Made by a program: the position numbers and the translations under genes
Notes under the pieces: generated by a model
What the model was told of the DNA's origin: nothing
Database searches by the model: none
Seen by the model: the letters and a program-made list of their open reading frames with translations, nothing else
Assembly (NCBI RefSeq): GCF_003945595.2
Contig: NW_024104664.1
Span: 186,001-250,000, forward strand
Direction of reading: 5' to 3'
DNA: 64,000 bases
DNA from: Pipra filicauda
Taxonomy: Eukaryota > Chordata > Aves > Passeriformes > Pipridae
Shown here: positions 1 through 12,435 of the stretch, one piece after another
Layout: the number at the start of each line of letters is the position of its first letter
How positions within the stretch are numbered: position 1 is the stretch's first letter

Positions 1-784
1 ACAACAGATGAGAGGGATTGACATCAAAACCACCAGAGATCTTTCTATGCTGTGAGCACAGAGCAATCACTCACAAGTTCCACTGAAGACCACTGAACAG
101 TTCAGCCACAAAAATACAACCAAGCAGAAGAGATCAAAGCTAGTTTTCTCTGCCAGAATCCACTCCCTGTATGAGATACTCAGTAAATATGAAGTGCCCA
201 GCAGTCCAAACGGACGAAGGAGCTGCAGTTGCCCCACACTTCTCACACAATTTCTGGAAGACAGAGTGAATTGTGGCTGGCTCCAATCAGCAGGAAAAGC
301 CTGGATTATAGGTCATTTCCTCTACAACTAAGATGAACACCAGCCTCTGGCACTTGGTCTGGCCAGACTCTGATGCTTGTAATTAATTAAACTAATTTGT
401 TCACAGTAAGCCTCCAGCCCTGCACCAGTGAAGTTGAACAGGAAGTATGAGACACAACAAGATGCCTTCTGTTTTCACAGGATAGGGCTCAGGTGAGACA
501 TTCCTTTCTAATGACAGAACCCACGTTTAGTTTCTTTTTTCCCCCCTTTCTTGTGAAAGATGCTTCTTTTTTACTAAGACATCCTAGGGAAAAAAATCCC
601 CAGTTTAAAGGACTATTTCACTCTTTCTTCAGAGCATCTTCTCAGAACGAGAAAAGCATAAGAGAGACTATAGGCAAAAGTAGCTTCACTAACTAAGGAT
701 AACAGTATTGACTTAGAATAGCAAGTGAACCAGGTACCAAGATGGAGAGTGAATGCTCAAAACCAGGAGGGAAGACACCAGCTG
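1..784. other. Noncoding flank before the purine array
   Basis: I see no gene or recognisable repeat here. The sequence is moderately AT-rich with a TTAATTAA-type patch near 382-389. The only open frame of note (493-696, +, 67 codons) is rich in Phe/Ser from T-rich DNA and shows no domain, so it is treated as chance. Confidence 0.6.
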
Positions 785-956
785 AAAGGAGGAGGAAAGG
801 AGGAGGAAAGGAGGAGGAAAGGAGGAGGAAAGGAGGAGGAAAGGAGGAGGAAAGAAGGAGGAAAGAAGGAGGAAAGAAGGAGGAAAGAAGGAGGAAAGAA
901 GGAGGAAAGAAGGAGGAAAGAAGGAGGAAAGAAGGAGGAAAGAAGGAGGAAAGAAG
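785..956 (+). repeat. 11-bp purine-only tandem array (about 15.6 copies)
   Basis: This is a perfect-phase array with an 11-bp unit. The first six units (785-850) read AAAGGAGGAGG. The next nine (851-949) read AAAGAAGGAGG, followed by a 7-nt partial unit. The whole 172 bp is purine on the plus strand. The clean switch from the GG to the GA variant suggests that one mutated unit spread by local slippage or unequal exchange. Because 11 is not a multiple of 3, all three frames on each strand stay open through it, producing Arg/Lys/Gly/Glu-rich frames on one strand and Ser/Leu/Phe/Pro-rich frames on the other. Those frames are artefacts, not genes. Long purine tracts of this kind can form triplex (H-DNA) structures, which is known for such tracts but not shown here. 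Confidence 0.97.
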
Positions 957-3900
957 TCAGCTGGCAAGTGCCCTCAAGTGGCACTCAAGAATAATTTTTT
1001 TCAGATCCTATGAGTGTATATTCCATAGCACTAACAATTACTTGTTGGGGACCACAATATACCAGTCAGTTCACTGCATATTTTCCAAGACAGTCTTAGC
1101 GAAGAGATGAACTGTACACAAAAACTGCTGCAGGTATCACAAAGCAAAAAAGTCAAATAATACAAAGAAGTTTCCAATATTTTTTTTTAAAGTATATGTC
1201 TATATAAACACACATGAATATCAATGCTGGGAATCTTGGACAGATTGAAGAAGAGATCATATAAGTCATTCAGCAATGTCAAGATCAGTCATTCCTGCTG
1301 TCAGGTTTGACAAAACTCACACTACAGGTTAAGACCAGGCAATTTATCAAAGTGTCTATCAGAAAATCATTATGATGGGGTCAGAAATTTCTCTGCAAAC
1401 CATCATTATCACTCAGTGCATCAGTCAGCAACTCGAATGCTATCTGAAGTATCAGACACTGATAACATGGTATGGCAGGGCCTTCAACTAGCTGACCAGG
1501 GGGGTAGCTCTGAGCCATCGACTATTTCATATTTCCTTCTGGTCCCCAAATATTTATGCACCTCTCCATTCCCAGTCACTCAGAAGGGCCATTGCTCACA
1601 GCAGATAGACTGTAGCATTTATGTAAATTTGATACAACAACACAGAAAATGGAAACAGAAGCTAAAATAATCAGGATCAACCTTTATATGCATAGTTAGA
1701 AACAAATTGGGGAATGAATGTTTAATCCCATGTTCTTCTGTTGTGGCATTAATCAGGGAATGGATGGCAGTTATTCAGAAATTGCTTCTGCCCGTCACTC
1801 ACTGCTGCTGCTTTTGAAGCAGGAATTGAACTTTTCTGGCAACACTTGTAAACTCTGTCATGCCAATAATTGCTCCTACTGCTTGCTTAGACATTTGACA
1901 TGGCAATTCCTGCTCTTGACCAGATACAAAGAAATTTAAGAGTTAATTACCAGAGTGAGTGCAAGTAAAAGCTACCCTGTTCCTTGATGTAAAATGCTGC
2001 TGTGTTACCGTAGTCAGATTGGTTCAAGCAACAGGAATTCATGACACTTTACCTTTAGATAATTAAAAACGTCACAGAACACTGGAAAAAGCTGTTCACA
2101 TGAGAGACCACAGGTACACCACTTGGAATAAAGGAGGGAATATAATCTTTACAGACAGATCATATAAGGAATTCAAGCACACATACTTCATCCTTCAATT
2201 GGAAAAATATATAAAATTTTTTAAGGGAACAAATGCCATCAAGTTGGCCTACCCAATTTTTTGTATATAAATTTCTCATAGCAATTAAAGAAGAAGGTAA
2301 ATATAATTTTCTTCCTTTTTACAGATGGAGGAACAGGAGGCAATGTCACTTGCCAAATAACATGCAAGGTCTTAAGAGAGCCTGGAAGAAAAATCAATGG
2401 GACTTTCTTGCCTCCTTCAAATTAATAGAAATCTCATGGACTTAAACAGGTCCAGCATTTCCCTGAGAACATATGAATCTCATATTCAGGACATTATGAT
2501 GTTGAAGCATTACACAAAAAAAAATCTTCCAGTGAGCTGCTAGCCATATGTAACCAACCATGGAAAGAAGATTAAGAATTAAATTAATACTCAAGGTTTA
2601 ATCATACCAGCAGTCACTACTGTCACGTAACAGCAGCAGCACAAGGAGGAGAGGGAGCACAGCTGTAACTGGCAAACAAAAGGAGAAAACTGTCTTATTC
2701 GTAAGTAGATTAGTGAAAAATAAACCACTTAAACACCCAAAGCCTGCTTTATGAACTCAGGCACTTATTTACATTAATGCTGGATGCTTGCTGGTGTGAA
2801 TTCTTTTCACTTGGGTTATTTAAATTTGAGGATCTCTACCATGAAGGGCAAACCACCAGGACAGATGCATCCAGAGGCTCTGCTTTTAAGATGATACATG
2901 ACTTACTGATTGGGGATTCACTAAATGCTTAGGTAAATCTGAAAAAACTAAAGTTTTAAGAGAGAAGACTGAACCAAAGAGTTCAGTGTCACATGCTATT
3001 GATGGTCTTTATCATACAAAAATCTCACAGTGAAACATTGCTCCAGTTCATTCAATAAAATGATGGAATCTAACGTATTCTATAAAGGAAAAAGACTTTT
3101 CATTCAACAAAAAGGACTTTAATTTTATAGCCAGTTTAACACAAAACAGTATCAGTCTAAATATACAGGTCACAGTGAAAAATATTAGATCTGAATCGAG
3201 GTATTTTAGAATTACATCGATACAGAAAAGGTTATAACTTGACCACCCTAAATAGTTTCCTCATTGGAAACACAATCAAGGACCTTCCTTTCATGCAGTA
3301 AATTTGACCTGAATCTGCAGGTTGGTGCTTTTGAGGATGGGAAACAAAGCAATAGTACATTCCTTACTGACTTGTGGGAACAAAAGTGAAATGAGAAATA
3401 GTTCATAACTAGGAAGGAAAATTGGCTTTATTTCTGTAGGTGATGTCAAAGAAAGGCATAAAGAAATACTTTATCAATATTTTCACTGGAGAAGAGAAGT
3501 GTTTCTTTCCGTTAAATGAATGTAATGACAAGCTGTCTCTTGGAAGGTGTGGGCAATTGCATCCACTCTGAGCAGCAGTGAAGAGCCTGGAAGGCCTGGG
3601 GAAATTAAAAGGCAACAATGCCACTTCCACCCAACACACACACACCTGCCCGAGGCTCTTTCAACTGTTTTCGCAGCTCCCTGTGGAATCACTGCCCAGG
3701 CACAGCCACACCAACACCAGGGGAAAAAAAAATGGGACCTGAAACACACTATTCTGGGAGCTGGAAAAAACTCCTGGTGGTTGCACAAGCCTCAAGCTCT
3801 AGAGTCAGACTAAATCCAGACTAAACATCCTATGTTATCCTATCTTGTGCTGCTACCTCCAGTGAGATGTGACACACAGCCGTAAAGAACAAGGAAATGT

Positions 3901-5496
3901 AACTTCAGTAGTGAAAGGTGAGAGCATTTTAGTTTTCTTTCCAGCTCCTTGATTTCAGTTTCTCTTCCAAAGACTTTTACCATAAAAGCAAGTCCCTGCC
4001 AAAAACCATTTCCAGCAGAAAAGTTTCAACCATTCCTGAAAATCCAATAGAGCAAATTCTACACACCTCCTTCCTGTTCTTCCAAAGTCATAGTAATTAG
4101 TTTTTAGAAATTTGGAAGGATTGAATTTATAAGTTTTTGAATTTGCATTTTTACCCCATTGCAGTATCACATAGATCATCTCCATAATCCAGCCATTCCA
4201 GATATAGGATGCCCATCATGCCTTATGTAGCAGCAATGGACAGAATGTGCATCTTTCTTCAATGAAAACTAATCGTGGTGTTAATTTTGACTTCCCCTCA
4301 CACAAATACAATGCAAAGTAGGAGTAAACCACACACACTAAGTCAGAATTTTGGCCCTCTTCATTCAGAAACTCAGAGTGCTAAAATAACTTTTACACGT
4401 GTAAATTACCTGTAAATAAGAATGATGTGTTAGGAATTGGTGATGATTCTCCTCAGAGGTAAAGGTACAAGGATCAAGAGCAGATGTCATCCTCATTCAG
4501 GAATTAAAATGAATGATTGTGCATAACAAAGATTGATTTGTAATTTTATAGAGCTTGACTGATATGAACATATGGTGATCACTATTACTATGAACTGAAC
4601 CAAAACTCAAAGTTTGGGAGAACTCAGTGGTGGAAGGAGTATAGGTACTGCTCTGACAAATGGGAAATCACACAAGAGGTGGCTTGCTTACAAAAAAACT
4701 GCTGATGAGGCAAAACTTTATATGTTCTATTTTTTAGATACCAAATTTTTATTCAAGAAACCCCACTATGCCACTATTTTGACTGTCCAATTGACTTGTT
4801 CTTTTTTTGTATTCACACTCTATGATTCTTTAGAGGTGACAAGGGAAACATTAGATTGATGATAAATTTCAGTAATCAGATGAAATAAAGAAAAAAAATT
4901 AGATATGTTAATGTTAGTTTTTCCAAATCACTGTTTCATATTGTTTAAAAACACTTCAGAGAAATAATTAAACCCTTAGTGCTTCTCTTTGAGGAAATGA
5001 AGTCTCCAAAATATAAGCATTAAATTATTACTTATGATTAACAGATACAATAAATCAACTTAATGAAACATTAAGCATAATGTTCTCCCATATTTAGGCC
5101 TCAATCTGTGCAGTATCCACTAACTTGGTGCAGGAGGCTGTGTCTGCCACTGATGATGGAAATGTTCTCATGTGTTTAGTGACTCAGACTGGGAGGTATT
5201 TGTTAGGTCAAACTTTACTGTTAATTTCATGCCAGAAACACATTTTTAACAATACATGAGTTCTGTCAAAATTAACTGTTGTCAAAGATGGGAAGTAAGA
5301 GTAAAGGAAGCTCAGGAGAAAGAGAATCTGTCCTTGAGATGGGGCAGGATTACAGAGGTGTTCTGATTTTTCATTCACTGTGCCAGCACTCTCATTTCCA
5401 GAGGCCAACTACAGCCTGATCAAAGGCACACAGAGGCTCCCACGATCTCATTCAGTCTTTTTAAATCAGGGTTCAGACAAGCACCTATTAATACAC

Positions 5497-5499
<3 letters not shown>
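957..5499. other. Noncoding block, no identified element
   Basis: About 4.5 kb with no gene, LINE or LTR that I can recognise. A GC-richer stretch lies at about 3540-3830 and carries overlapping open frames on both strands (3483-3788 -, 3547-3813 +). These overlap each other and lack domains, so I do not call them. A short CAG-type run is present near 2630-2640 and a short (CA)n near 3636-3646. Region 4860-5100 is strongly AT-rich. Confidence 0.55.

Positions 5500-5528
<29 letters not shown>
5500..5528 (+). repeat. Poly(A) run, 29 A
   Basis: This is the longest homopolymer in the window. It could be a simple mononucleotide repeat or the tail of a retroposed transcript inserted in plus orientation. 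The 400 bases upstream give no recognisable retrogene or SINE body, and I see no flanking target-site duplication, so the retroposon reading is unsupported. Confidence 0.9.
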
Positions 5529-5539
<11 letters not shown>

Positions 5540-6291
5540 CTTTTCACTTAATTAGGTCATGATTATTCAGCCTTCACACAAGAAAATTCTTATTGCAGCA
5601 AAGAGAGTTTTCCTTCTATTAACCTCCTCCATTCCTTCTGAGTTGTGCATTCAAGTTGAATGTAAATTGCTTGTATTCCTCAATGTCACAAGCTATTACA
5701 GAGACAGCAAAGCAGGCAGGATTAAAAGATGTCTGTGATTAGACTATCTGGAAGAATAATTTATAAGACTACTACATCAGCCTTCATATTTAGAAGGGGA
5801 ATGCCTGCCACTATCTGCCTAAGGTTAGGAAATCATGTTATTCAATGCTTGTCCATTATACAGGCTTACACCTTTCCTGAGGCATCAGAAGATAAACCAG
5901 ATGGACCACTGGTGTAATGAAACAAAACAGTTTACATTTTCTTTTAGAAAGGAGGAGAAATTATTTTGCTCCTCATCCTATTATTTCAGAGTCAAAATGC
6001 CAACTCTCACTTCCCTTTACAGTTAGATTTATAAATTCTCCTCTTTGCTTTTTGGATTCAAGATGAGAAATACTTCCAGGCAGTGTTTTCACACCGGCCC
6101 AGTTTTCAAACACTTTGGGGTGGGAGGCTAATCAAACCTCAGAAATGAACAAAGGAGCTCTGCCACTGGTCACTTCCAGCAGAAAAGTAACCTTGGCAAT
6201 TTTTAAAGTCATGGATTATCAGAGAGCATACTGAAAGTCTGTCTATGAACACAGTCTGAAAAAAACTTTTTGTATTAACATATTTTTTAAG

Positions 6292-6354
6292 ATGATTCAA
6301 AGCCCACTAAAGTCAATAGAAAGATCTGCATTGATTTTAGGGGGGTTTGAATCA
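6292..6354. repeat. Ancient palindromic interspersed repeat, copy 1
   Basis: The element has a degenerate inverted design. A CCCACTAAAGTCAATAGAAAG arm is followed after a few bases by a GCATTGATTTTAGG arm, and then by a GATTCAAA-like motif on one side and TTTGAATCATGCC on the other. I recognise this layout (CATTGAAGTCAATGG-type arms) as a pattern scattered widely in reptile and bird genomes, but I cannot give its library name. It matches the copy at 63391-63455 well and the core at 16640-16690. Confidence 0.5.
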
Positions 6355-6509
6355 TGCCTAAAATTGCTCTTTCATTACACTGTCATCCAACACAGTAAAA
6401 CGAATCCTACAAATCAATATATTTCTATAAACACAGCAGTACAAGAACAAATTATAAAAAGTTATAACACAGATATAACCAGGATTTGTACACACAAGCA
6501 ACAAAAACA

Positions 6510-6675
6510 TTACTTCTTCCTGGGGTTAATTATCTTTGCACAGTTCAAAAAGGTAATCACCTTAAATTACATTGGTCCCGCTAATGCTTTCTTGAGTAAT
6601 TCTGACATTTTAAGGTTGGAAATTTATGGATAGCAATTAATGTATGAAATAGTTGCAACAAAATTAAATCTACTC
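6510..6675 (+). repeat. Unnamed dispersed repeat, copy A
   Basis: This stretch aligns with 9345-9520 in the same orientation. In the core (6591-6642 against 9434-9485) about 45 of 52 bases match. The match continues with a 3-nt gap into a TATGAAA...TTGCAAC segment. Upstream, a weaker match (CATTACTT, then TTCAAAAAGG-type text, then TTTAATTACA-type text) extends similarity to roughly 165 bp. It is either an old interspersed element or a local duplication about 2.85 kb apart. I do not recognise the family. Confidence 0.7.
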
Positions 6676-7818
6676 AACGTTTTCCACTTCCTCCAAAACA
6701 CATCTTGCACATAATTTATTACATGAATAAATATTTTGTCAAGATCAAGAATAAGATGCTTTCCCCATTATTTTTGCAGAAATTTTGCATTTCTGTATAG
6801 AACCATTTACATAGAGAAATTATCTGTCTTTGGGCTTCAATGAGCTTTTGGTGGTACTTGTCATATGCCTTGGGATAGGTGAGTTTAGATTAAGTTGTCT
6901 GTGGGTTGAATTCACTCAAACTAATGGTGAATATAAGAAGATGCATCTTCCTACATTTTCTTTCTGAAGGAAGACTATATGTAGACACTTCTTGTGACCT
7001 ACAACCTATTCACCTTTGTCTGTGTCAGTTTTTTTATAGTTTTGTTTCTTTAAATATTGAAGTTATTTGTTGAAAACAGAATATTGCCTCAATGGGGAAT
7101 AATAAACAAACTTGGTGATCTAAATGCAAAACATTGGTGGGAAGGGCAAGCAGGCAACCAGATCATTTTGAAAAGAGAGGCTACTTTTAATTTGCAAGAC
7201 ATTAATTTCTAATATCCTTAGGAATTTCTGCAATCCATTAGGTCAAAGCAGTGCATTGATCTCCTTTGCAACTGTACAAATACCTGTCCCTCTTCTTGCA
7301 TGCCCATTTCCAGTTTAACAGCAGCCCTGGTGCTTGGCTTTTCTACCAAAGTCTAGTTCTGCCTACATGAAAAAAATCAAACTGACATCTCAGGTCATCC
7401 AAGAGGGAAACCATTGGCAGGAAGTTCTGATGTCCTTGAACCACTGAAATAGTGTAGAAATAAACACTATCCAAACTGCAGCTATTACGTGAAAATTTGC
7501 TATAAGAAACTGTCCTCTTAAACCAAACTCAGTACATTCTTGATTCTTGAGGTACAAGAGCTATTCTGAAAAGTAATCAAAATCACAGCACACAAAATAA
7601 AATAAAAAAGTGTAGAAAATCACAACAGGCTGAACTTGAGAAACGTTAATAAAATATCACTTTGTTAATAAACATGTCATGCAGAGCTTTGATGATCATC
7701 CTGCAGTGGCCTTTCTCTAACAGTTCCTTCATTAACATCAACGTTAATGACAGAAGGAAGAAAGAGATTTGTTTACACTGGCTTTTAAAATGGCATTTGA
7801 AAAGTGTTTAAGTTTTTG

Positions 7819-8142
7819 GTACCTAAAAGGGGCTCCAAGAGACCTGGAGAGGGACTTTTGACGAAGACATCTAGTAATAGGACAAGGGGGAGTGGCTTTA
7901 AACTGAAAGAGAGTAGGTTTAGGTTAGATATTAGGAAGAAATTCTCCACTGTGAGTGTGATGAGACACAGGCACAAGTTGCTCAGAGAAGCTGTGGATGC
8001 CCCATCCCTGGAAGTGTCCAAGGCCAGGTGAGATGAGGCTTTGAGCAACTTGTTCTAGTGGAAGGTGTCCCTGCCCATGGCAGGGGGATGGGAACTAACT
8101 GATCTTTAAGGTCCCTCCCAACCCGAATCATTCTACAATTCT
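7819..8142 (+). mobile_element. CR1 LINE, 5'-truncated 3' end
   Basis: This is a non-LTR retrotransposon remnant carrying the terminal part of ORF2 and the 3' UTR. Diagnostic stretches are TTTAGGTTAGATATTAGGAAG (near 7918-7938), the CAAGTTGCTCAGAGAAGCTG run, CCCATCCCTGGAAGTGTCCA, and the end motif GATCTTTAAGGTCCCTCCCA followed by ATTCTACAATTCT, a decayed form of the ATTCTATG terminal repeat. About 320 bp are kept. It is too short and interrupted to encode reverse transcriptase, and the frames at 7785-8048 (-) and 7804-8031 (+) lie wholly in it. It is a dead insertion and likely old, judged by its scattered differences from the consensus I remember. Confidence 0.93.
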
Positions 8143-11100
8143 TTGAAAATTGTTTTTGACAGTCTCAGTAGGTACATATGAATTCTCAAACCATGCCTAA
8201 ACTCCACATCTAAAATCCAGAAACAATTTCCCCATACCAGTTTCAATACAACAGAGGCAGAACCATTAACAAGAGTCCACATAGTAGCCAAAGTTAGCTG
8301 TACCTTTTCCTTAATTAGCCATATAATGACCCAGCCTGGTCTTTTCCACAATGATTGGTCAAATATATTGATAGTCATTTCAAATGGCACTCAGGTGAAT
8401 GTTTTCCTAACTTTATATCAATCCACATAGAAAGACAAAATGTCTTACTCATGTCAACTATAGTGTTGGGTATCAAAACAATTCGTCATTCCTAAGACAA
8501 ATTTTTGTACTTTACTGATACAATTGAGAACATTGGGATAAGGAAGCTCTGAAGTGTTTATCATTCAGGTAATATTTATTTCATCCTACCTAAGTCATAC
8601 AGAGGTAGGCTCAAGTGCAACAAAAAGAATACCTGATATAACTTGATGCATATTGTGAGGATAACTTTTTAGTAGGACTTTTTTGTAATGAGACACCATT
8701 AGTTCAGTTGCAGATTCCTGGAGGAATACATGGAATCAATTTCTAGGTGCCTCTGCTCCTGTGTCGTGCAGGAAGATTCTTGTTGGGACTGTAGATGGCA
8801 CAGATCCCCACATGCTCTAACACACTAACCTACATTTGGGAGATTCTCTTTTGGAGAACTACTTCTCAGATAAATTCCCAAAGAGGAAACCCCGAGGTTT
8901 TGGCACTATTACAGCAACTCCAGCTTCAGCAATGCTGTTTCTTCTGCAATTTCTACAATACTTCAAAATTAATTTAGAAATTCACCCTGTGGGAGCTCTC
9001 AGAGTTCAAATATTTAAAGTGCCACAAAACAGCATGCTCAAAAGAAATGAAATACAGCGTTTAAAGCCAATAATATAGAACAGAAAAACAAAACCTACAT
9101 CCATACCTATAACCAGAGAGTTCCCCTACTAGACAGCGTGGAAAAACTTAACTAGCACCAGGCAACACCAGCTCATTACCATCTGTTTGGTCTTCGTTTC
9201 TGTTTCAAGGCTCAGACACACCCTTCTCATGGATACCCCCCAATCCAGTCTGCACTGCACAGCACTTCCCACTTCTCCATATTGATTCATTCCAAACCCC
9301 TCAGACACAAACATCTTTCCCCACATCCCATAATGTCATTACTTATCATGTTCTTGTAAGAAATAAATGCTCAGTTATTTCTTTATAACTCAAAAAGCAG
9401 TTATCTTTAATTACACAGATCTCAGGGATAACTTCTTGAGTAGATGTGACATTTTAAAGTAGGAAATTTATGGATAAAAATTAATGCTGTATGAAACAAT
9501 TGCAACCAAACTTAGCCCTCTCCTATATGTTAAATAATAATATGAAAATGACAGTGGGGAAGCAAATCACATAACATTTCTTTCAAAGAATAGCCACCTT
9601 CTCTTTCCCCACAGACACCATCTCACTATTCTCTAACCACTCTCTCCCTCTGCATGATGCAGTTTCCTAAGGACTGTATGGTTGTATCTGCTCCTGGAAA
9701 AGTCTACTAAAAAAAATGAGAATTTTATCAGGTATTTATTGCTCCCATAAATGTATACAAAATAGATAATATATTTATTTTTGCTGTCTTCCAAAATGCA
9801 AGATAGAAATCTGCACAAGCGTGTGACTCCTTCCCATTAAAATCTTTTACTTTGTAAATTGATATTGAAGTCATTTTAGCATGCCTCTTTCATGGGAGAA
9901 AATTTAATTCCTTTACACTTTTATATCCTAGTTTAAAAAGGATTTCTTGATATATAGCCCTGACACGAACTCTATAGTCATTCAACTTCATAGCTGAACC
10001 ATGAGACTGCTATGCAGGAAATGATTCTTAAACTGGCCTATTTTTTGACTATGCTTGTATTTAAGCAAATTTAACTGTATATAATAGCAAGGAGATAAAT
10101 GTTGAGAGTGAGGAAAAAATTTAAAAATTAGAAGGATTTAAAAAAACCAGTAAACAGTGGTAATTGCACATGTGTTCAGAAATTATCTCTGTAAGGATGA
10201 ATTATAAAGTTGACTATGAAAAATGAAGAATTATAAATGCAGCAACTGAGTAGGTGTTGCAAGTTTATTAGGAAATCTCATAAATGCTTCCATAAAAATT
10301 CAGTAGTCCATTGTATGTAAGACAAAAAAATTGTATGTCATAGAGAGCTGTATTCTTGCCATTTAATTATTGGAAAGCAGTGCAGTCTTCTTGGGCCAGC
10401 TTTCAGACCTCAGGTTATAACGGCCAACAAGAGCGAGGAGTTCTTTCTCCACTGTATTTAAGAGATTTCACATGATAACCAAAGGAAATTAGAAAGCATG
10501 GTATTTTCATGAAAACCACTTTTCAACTACCTTTGTTGCAGCATATTCACAGTACTGCAAAGTTACTACCAAGATAAGTAAAATGAACACAGTATCAGAA
10601 CTTAACTGGAAATAGAAAATTGGAAAGATCCACGCCTCAGTTGCTGAACAAGTAAAAATACACAAAATGAGTTTGTGTTCTGAAAGCCACTGGAATAACA
10701 GACAGTGCTTGTAAAGTATATGGAAGATTCACTGACCTCAGAACAAGGTGAGACCAGTACATTTGACAATCCCACCGAAATGCAGCAGAGCCATTACACC
10801 AGTTCACAAAGAAAGAGGCCAGTAAATCAGCTTTCCTTAGACCTTGCTAAAGCAGAGGTCCAGCAAAGCACTCTTCATATGATTTGATTGAAGACAACCA
10901 CTAAAAGCAACAGTTAAAAGATGTTCTTTATCTAAAGTTAAGGTGAAGGTTTAAGCATATTTTGATTGCTGAAGTTGCTCTTTAGGGTATTCACACGCCT
11001 CATTTCAGACAGGTTTTAAAAAAACATAACTTTGCTCTGTGTGTTCTGTTTATATTTTATGGCAGTTACATACCAGGATTCCCCTGTGTACCATGCACAT

Positions 11101-12011
11101 TCATTCCATGTTCTGCACAGAAAGTGGGCACAACAAAAAGACACTAATATTTGGCTTATTTGGTTACATGACAAGATAAAAGGAAAGGAGAACAAAACAG
11201 TGTGAATCAAGAGCTACTCAGTGAATGCATTGATGTGGGCTAAGATGAGAACTTAGGCAAGACTCTGTGGTTAAAAAGAAGTTTAGTGTGCTATGTCAGA
11301 TGCCCTCCACCTTTTTATTGAAGTTACAGAACCAGAAAGAGTTTTGATCTTTGAAAGTGAAACTTACTTGAACATAAGTTAGAACAAATTTCTAGAGAAA
11401 ATAGAAATGTTTGAAAAGGCTTTACTCCTGGAGTAATATGTCTCTTTCCTTTCAGGGACTTCTAGGGTGACAATAGCCTCTGCACAACCCCCACTAAAAT
11501 CCTCTAAATCCAAGACTATTCGAACTGTGGGACTGTCTCACTGATGTTCTCAGCAAAACCCTGGTCTTCCTGCTGGCTGTTTTCCTCACTCCTCTATGGT
11601 TCCTGAGAAAAACAAACTCCTTATCCCTCCTGAATAGTCCACTTGATCCAGCTTACAGCAGCCAACACAAGGCAAACAGGCAGCCCACCCTTTACTGCTC
11701 ATCTACAGCCCAATAAGGGAACGTGACACAACTGACTCTCACACGTGTGCAAATTCAAGAAAATACAAACACAGCAGGAGTTCACTGGAGTGAACATGTT
11801 GGATACGTGGCCCCCATCTTTGTAAAAAAATGTATTATGAAATGGAGGACACGATATGGTTTTAGAAATAGAATTTCCTGATACAGTTTGTGTTAGTGAC
11901 AGGCTCAACAAATGTGACGGCTCGGGACATACTCTCTAGTCCCATATACAAAAACCGTGCTGACAATTTTCAAAGCTACCTAGAAAACTTGGGTACCCTG
12001 TCCAAATTTCC
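8143..12011. other. Noncoding block between two CR1 elements
   Basis: No gene is seen. It contains copy B of the dispersed repeat (9345-9520). Elsewhere it is AT-rich with short A and T runs. A slightly GC-richer patch at about 11450-11710 has no recognisable content. All open frames are 60-85 codons without domains. Confidence 0.55.
9345..9520 (+). repeat. Unnamed dispersed repeat, copy B
   Basis: This is the partner of 6510-6675 and shares CTTGAGTA, TGACATTTTAA, GGAAATTTATGGATA and TATGAAA...TTGCAAC in the same order and spacing apart from small gaps. It has a CTG insertion relative to copy A at about 9486-9488. The divergence of the flanks beyond about 9525 argues for a bounded element rather than a long segmental duplication. 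Confidence 0.7.
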
Positions 12012-12435
12012 CAGAATCACAGAATAGTGGAGTTTGGAAGGGACTTTCAGAAACCATCTAGTACAACCCTTCTGCTCAAGCAGGGTCAGCTGCAGCAAGT
12101 GTCTCAACACCTTGTCCAGTCGTGTTTTGAATACCTCCAAGAATGGACACTCCACAACCTCTCTGGGCAACCTGTCTCATATTCAATCACCACTGCAGTA
12201 AAAATGTGGCTTTTCTTATGTTCAGACAGAATTTCCTGTGTTTTGGTTTGTGCCCGTTGACTCTCACCTTGTCATTGGGCATCACTGAGAACAGTTTAGT
12301 TCCATCTTTTACACATCCTTCCACCAGAATATCTGTAAAAAATTATGAGGTTCCCCTCTGAGCCTTCTTTTCCAGGCTAAACCATGCCAGCTATCTCAGC
12401 TTCTTCTCATAGGAGAAGCTTTCTAGCCACCTCGA
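12012..12435 (-). mobile_element. CR1 LINE, 5'-truncated, minus strand
   Basis: Read on the plus strand this begins with the reverse of the CR1 3' end (CAGAATCACAGAATAGTGG, then TTTGGAAGGGACTTTCAGAA). It proceeds through CTCAAGCAGGGTCAGCTGCA, CACTCCACAACCTCTCTGGG and CAACCTGTCTCA into the ORF2 tail (GAGGTTCCCCTCTGAGCCTT, then CTTTTCCAGGCTAAACCATG). About 420 bp survive, so it reaches further into ORF2 than the other copies here. Stops and indels break any reading frame. The open frames at 11976-12170 (-), 12027-12260 (+) and 12143-12361 (+) are products of this element. The far boundary near 12435 is approximate. Confidence 0.94.

Larger units (their letters stand above)
5529..7818. other. 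Noncoding block holding two ancient repeat copies
   Basis: No gene is seen. Two elements inside are listed separately: a palindromic ancient repeat (6292-6354) and copy A of a dispersed repeat (6510-6675). The 113-codon open frame at 6292-6633 (+) runs across both of them and is therefore not a gene. Confidence 0.55.

Noticed and set aside
713..1110. Four overlapping open frames of 75-122 codons on both strands
   Set aside because: All are produced by the 11-bp purine array, which has no stop in any frame. The repeating Arg/Lys/Glu or Ser/Leu/Phe text is an artefact.
7785..8048. Frames of 87 and 75 codons on opposite strands
   Set aside because: They lie inside a CR1 3' fragment and do not correspond to an intact ORF2.
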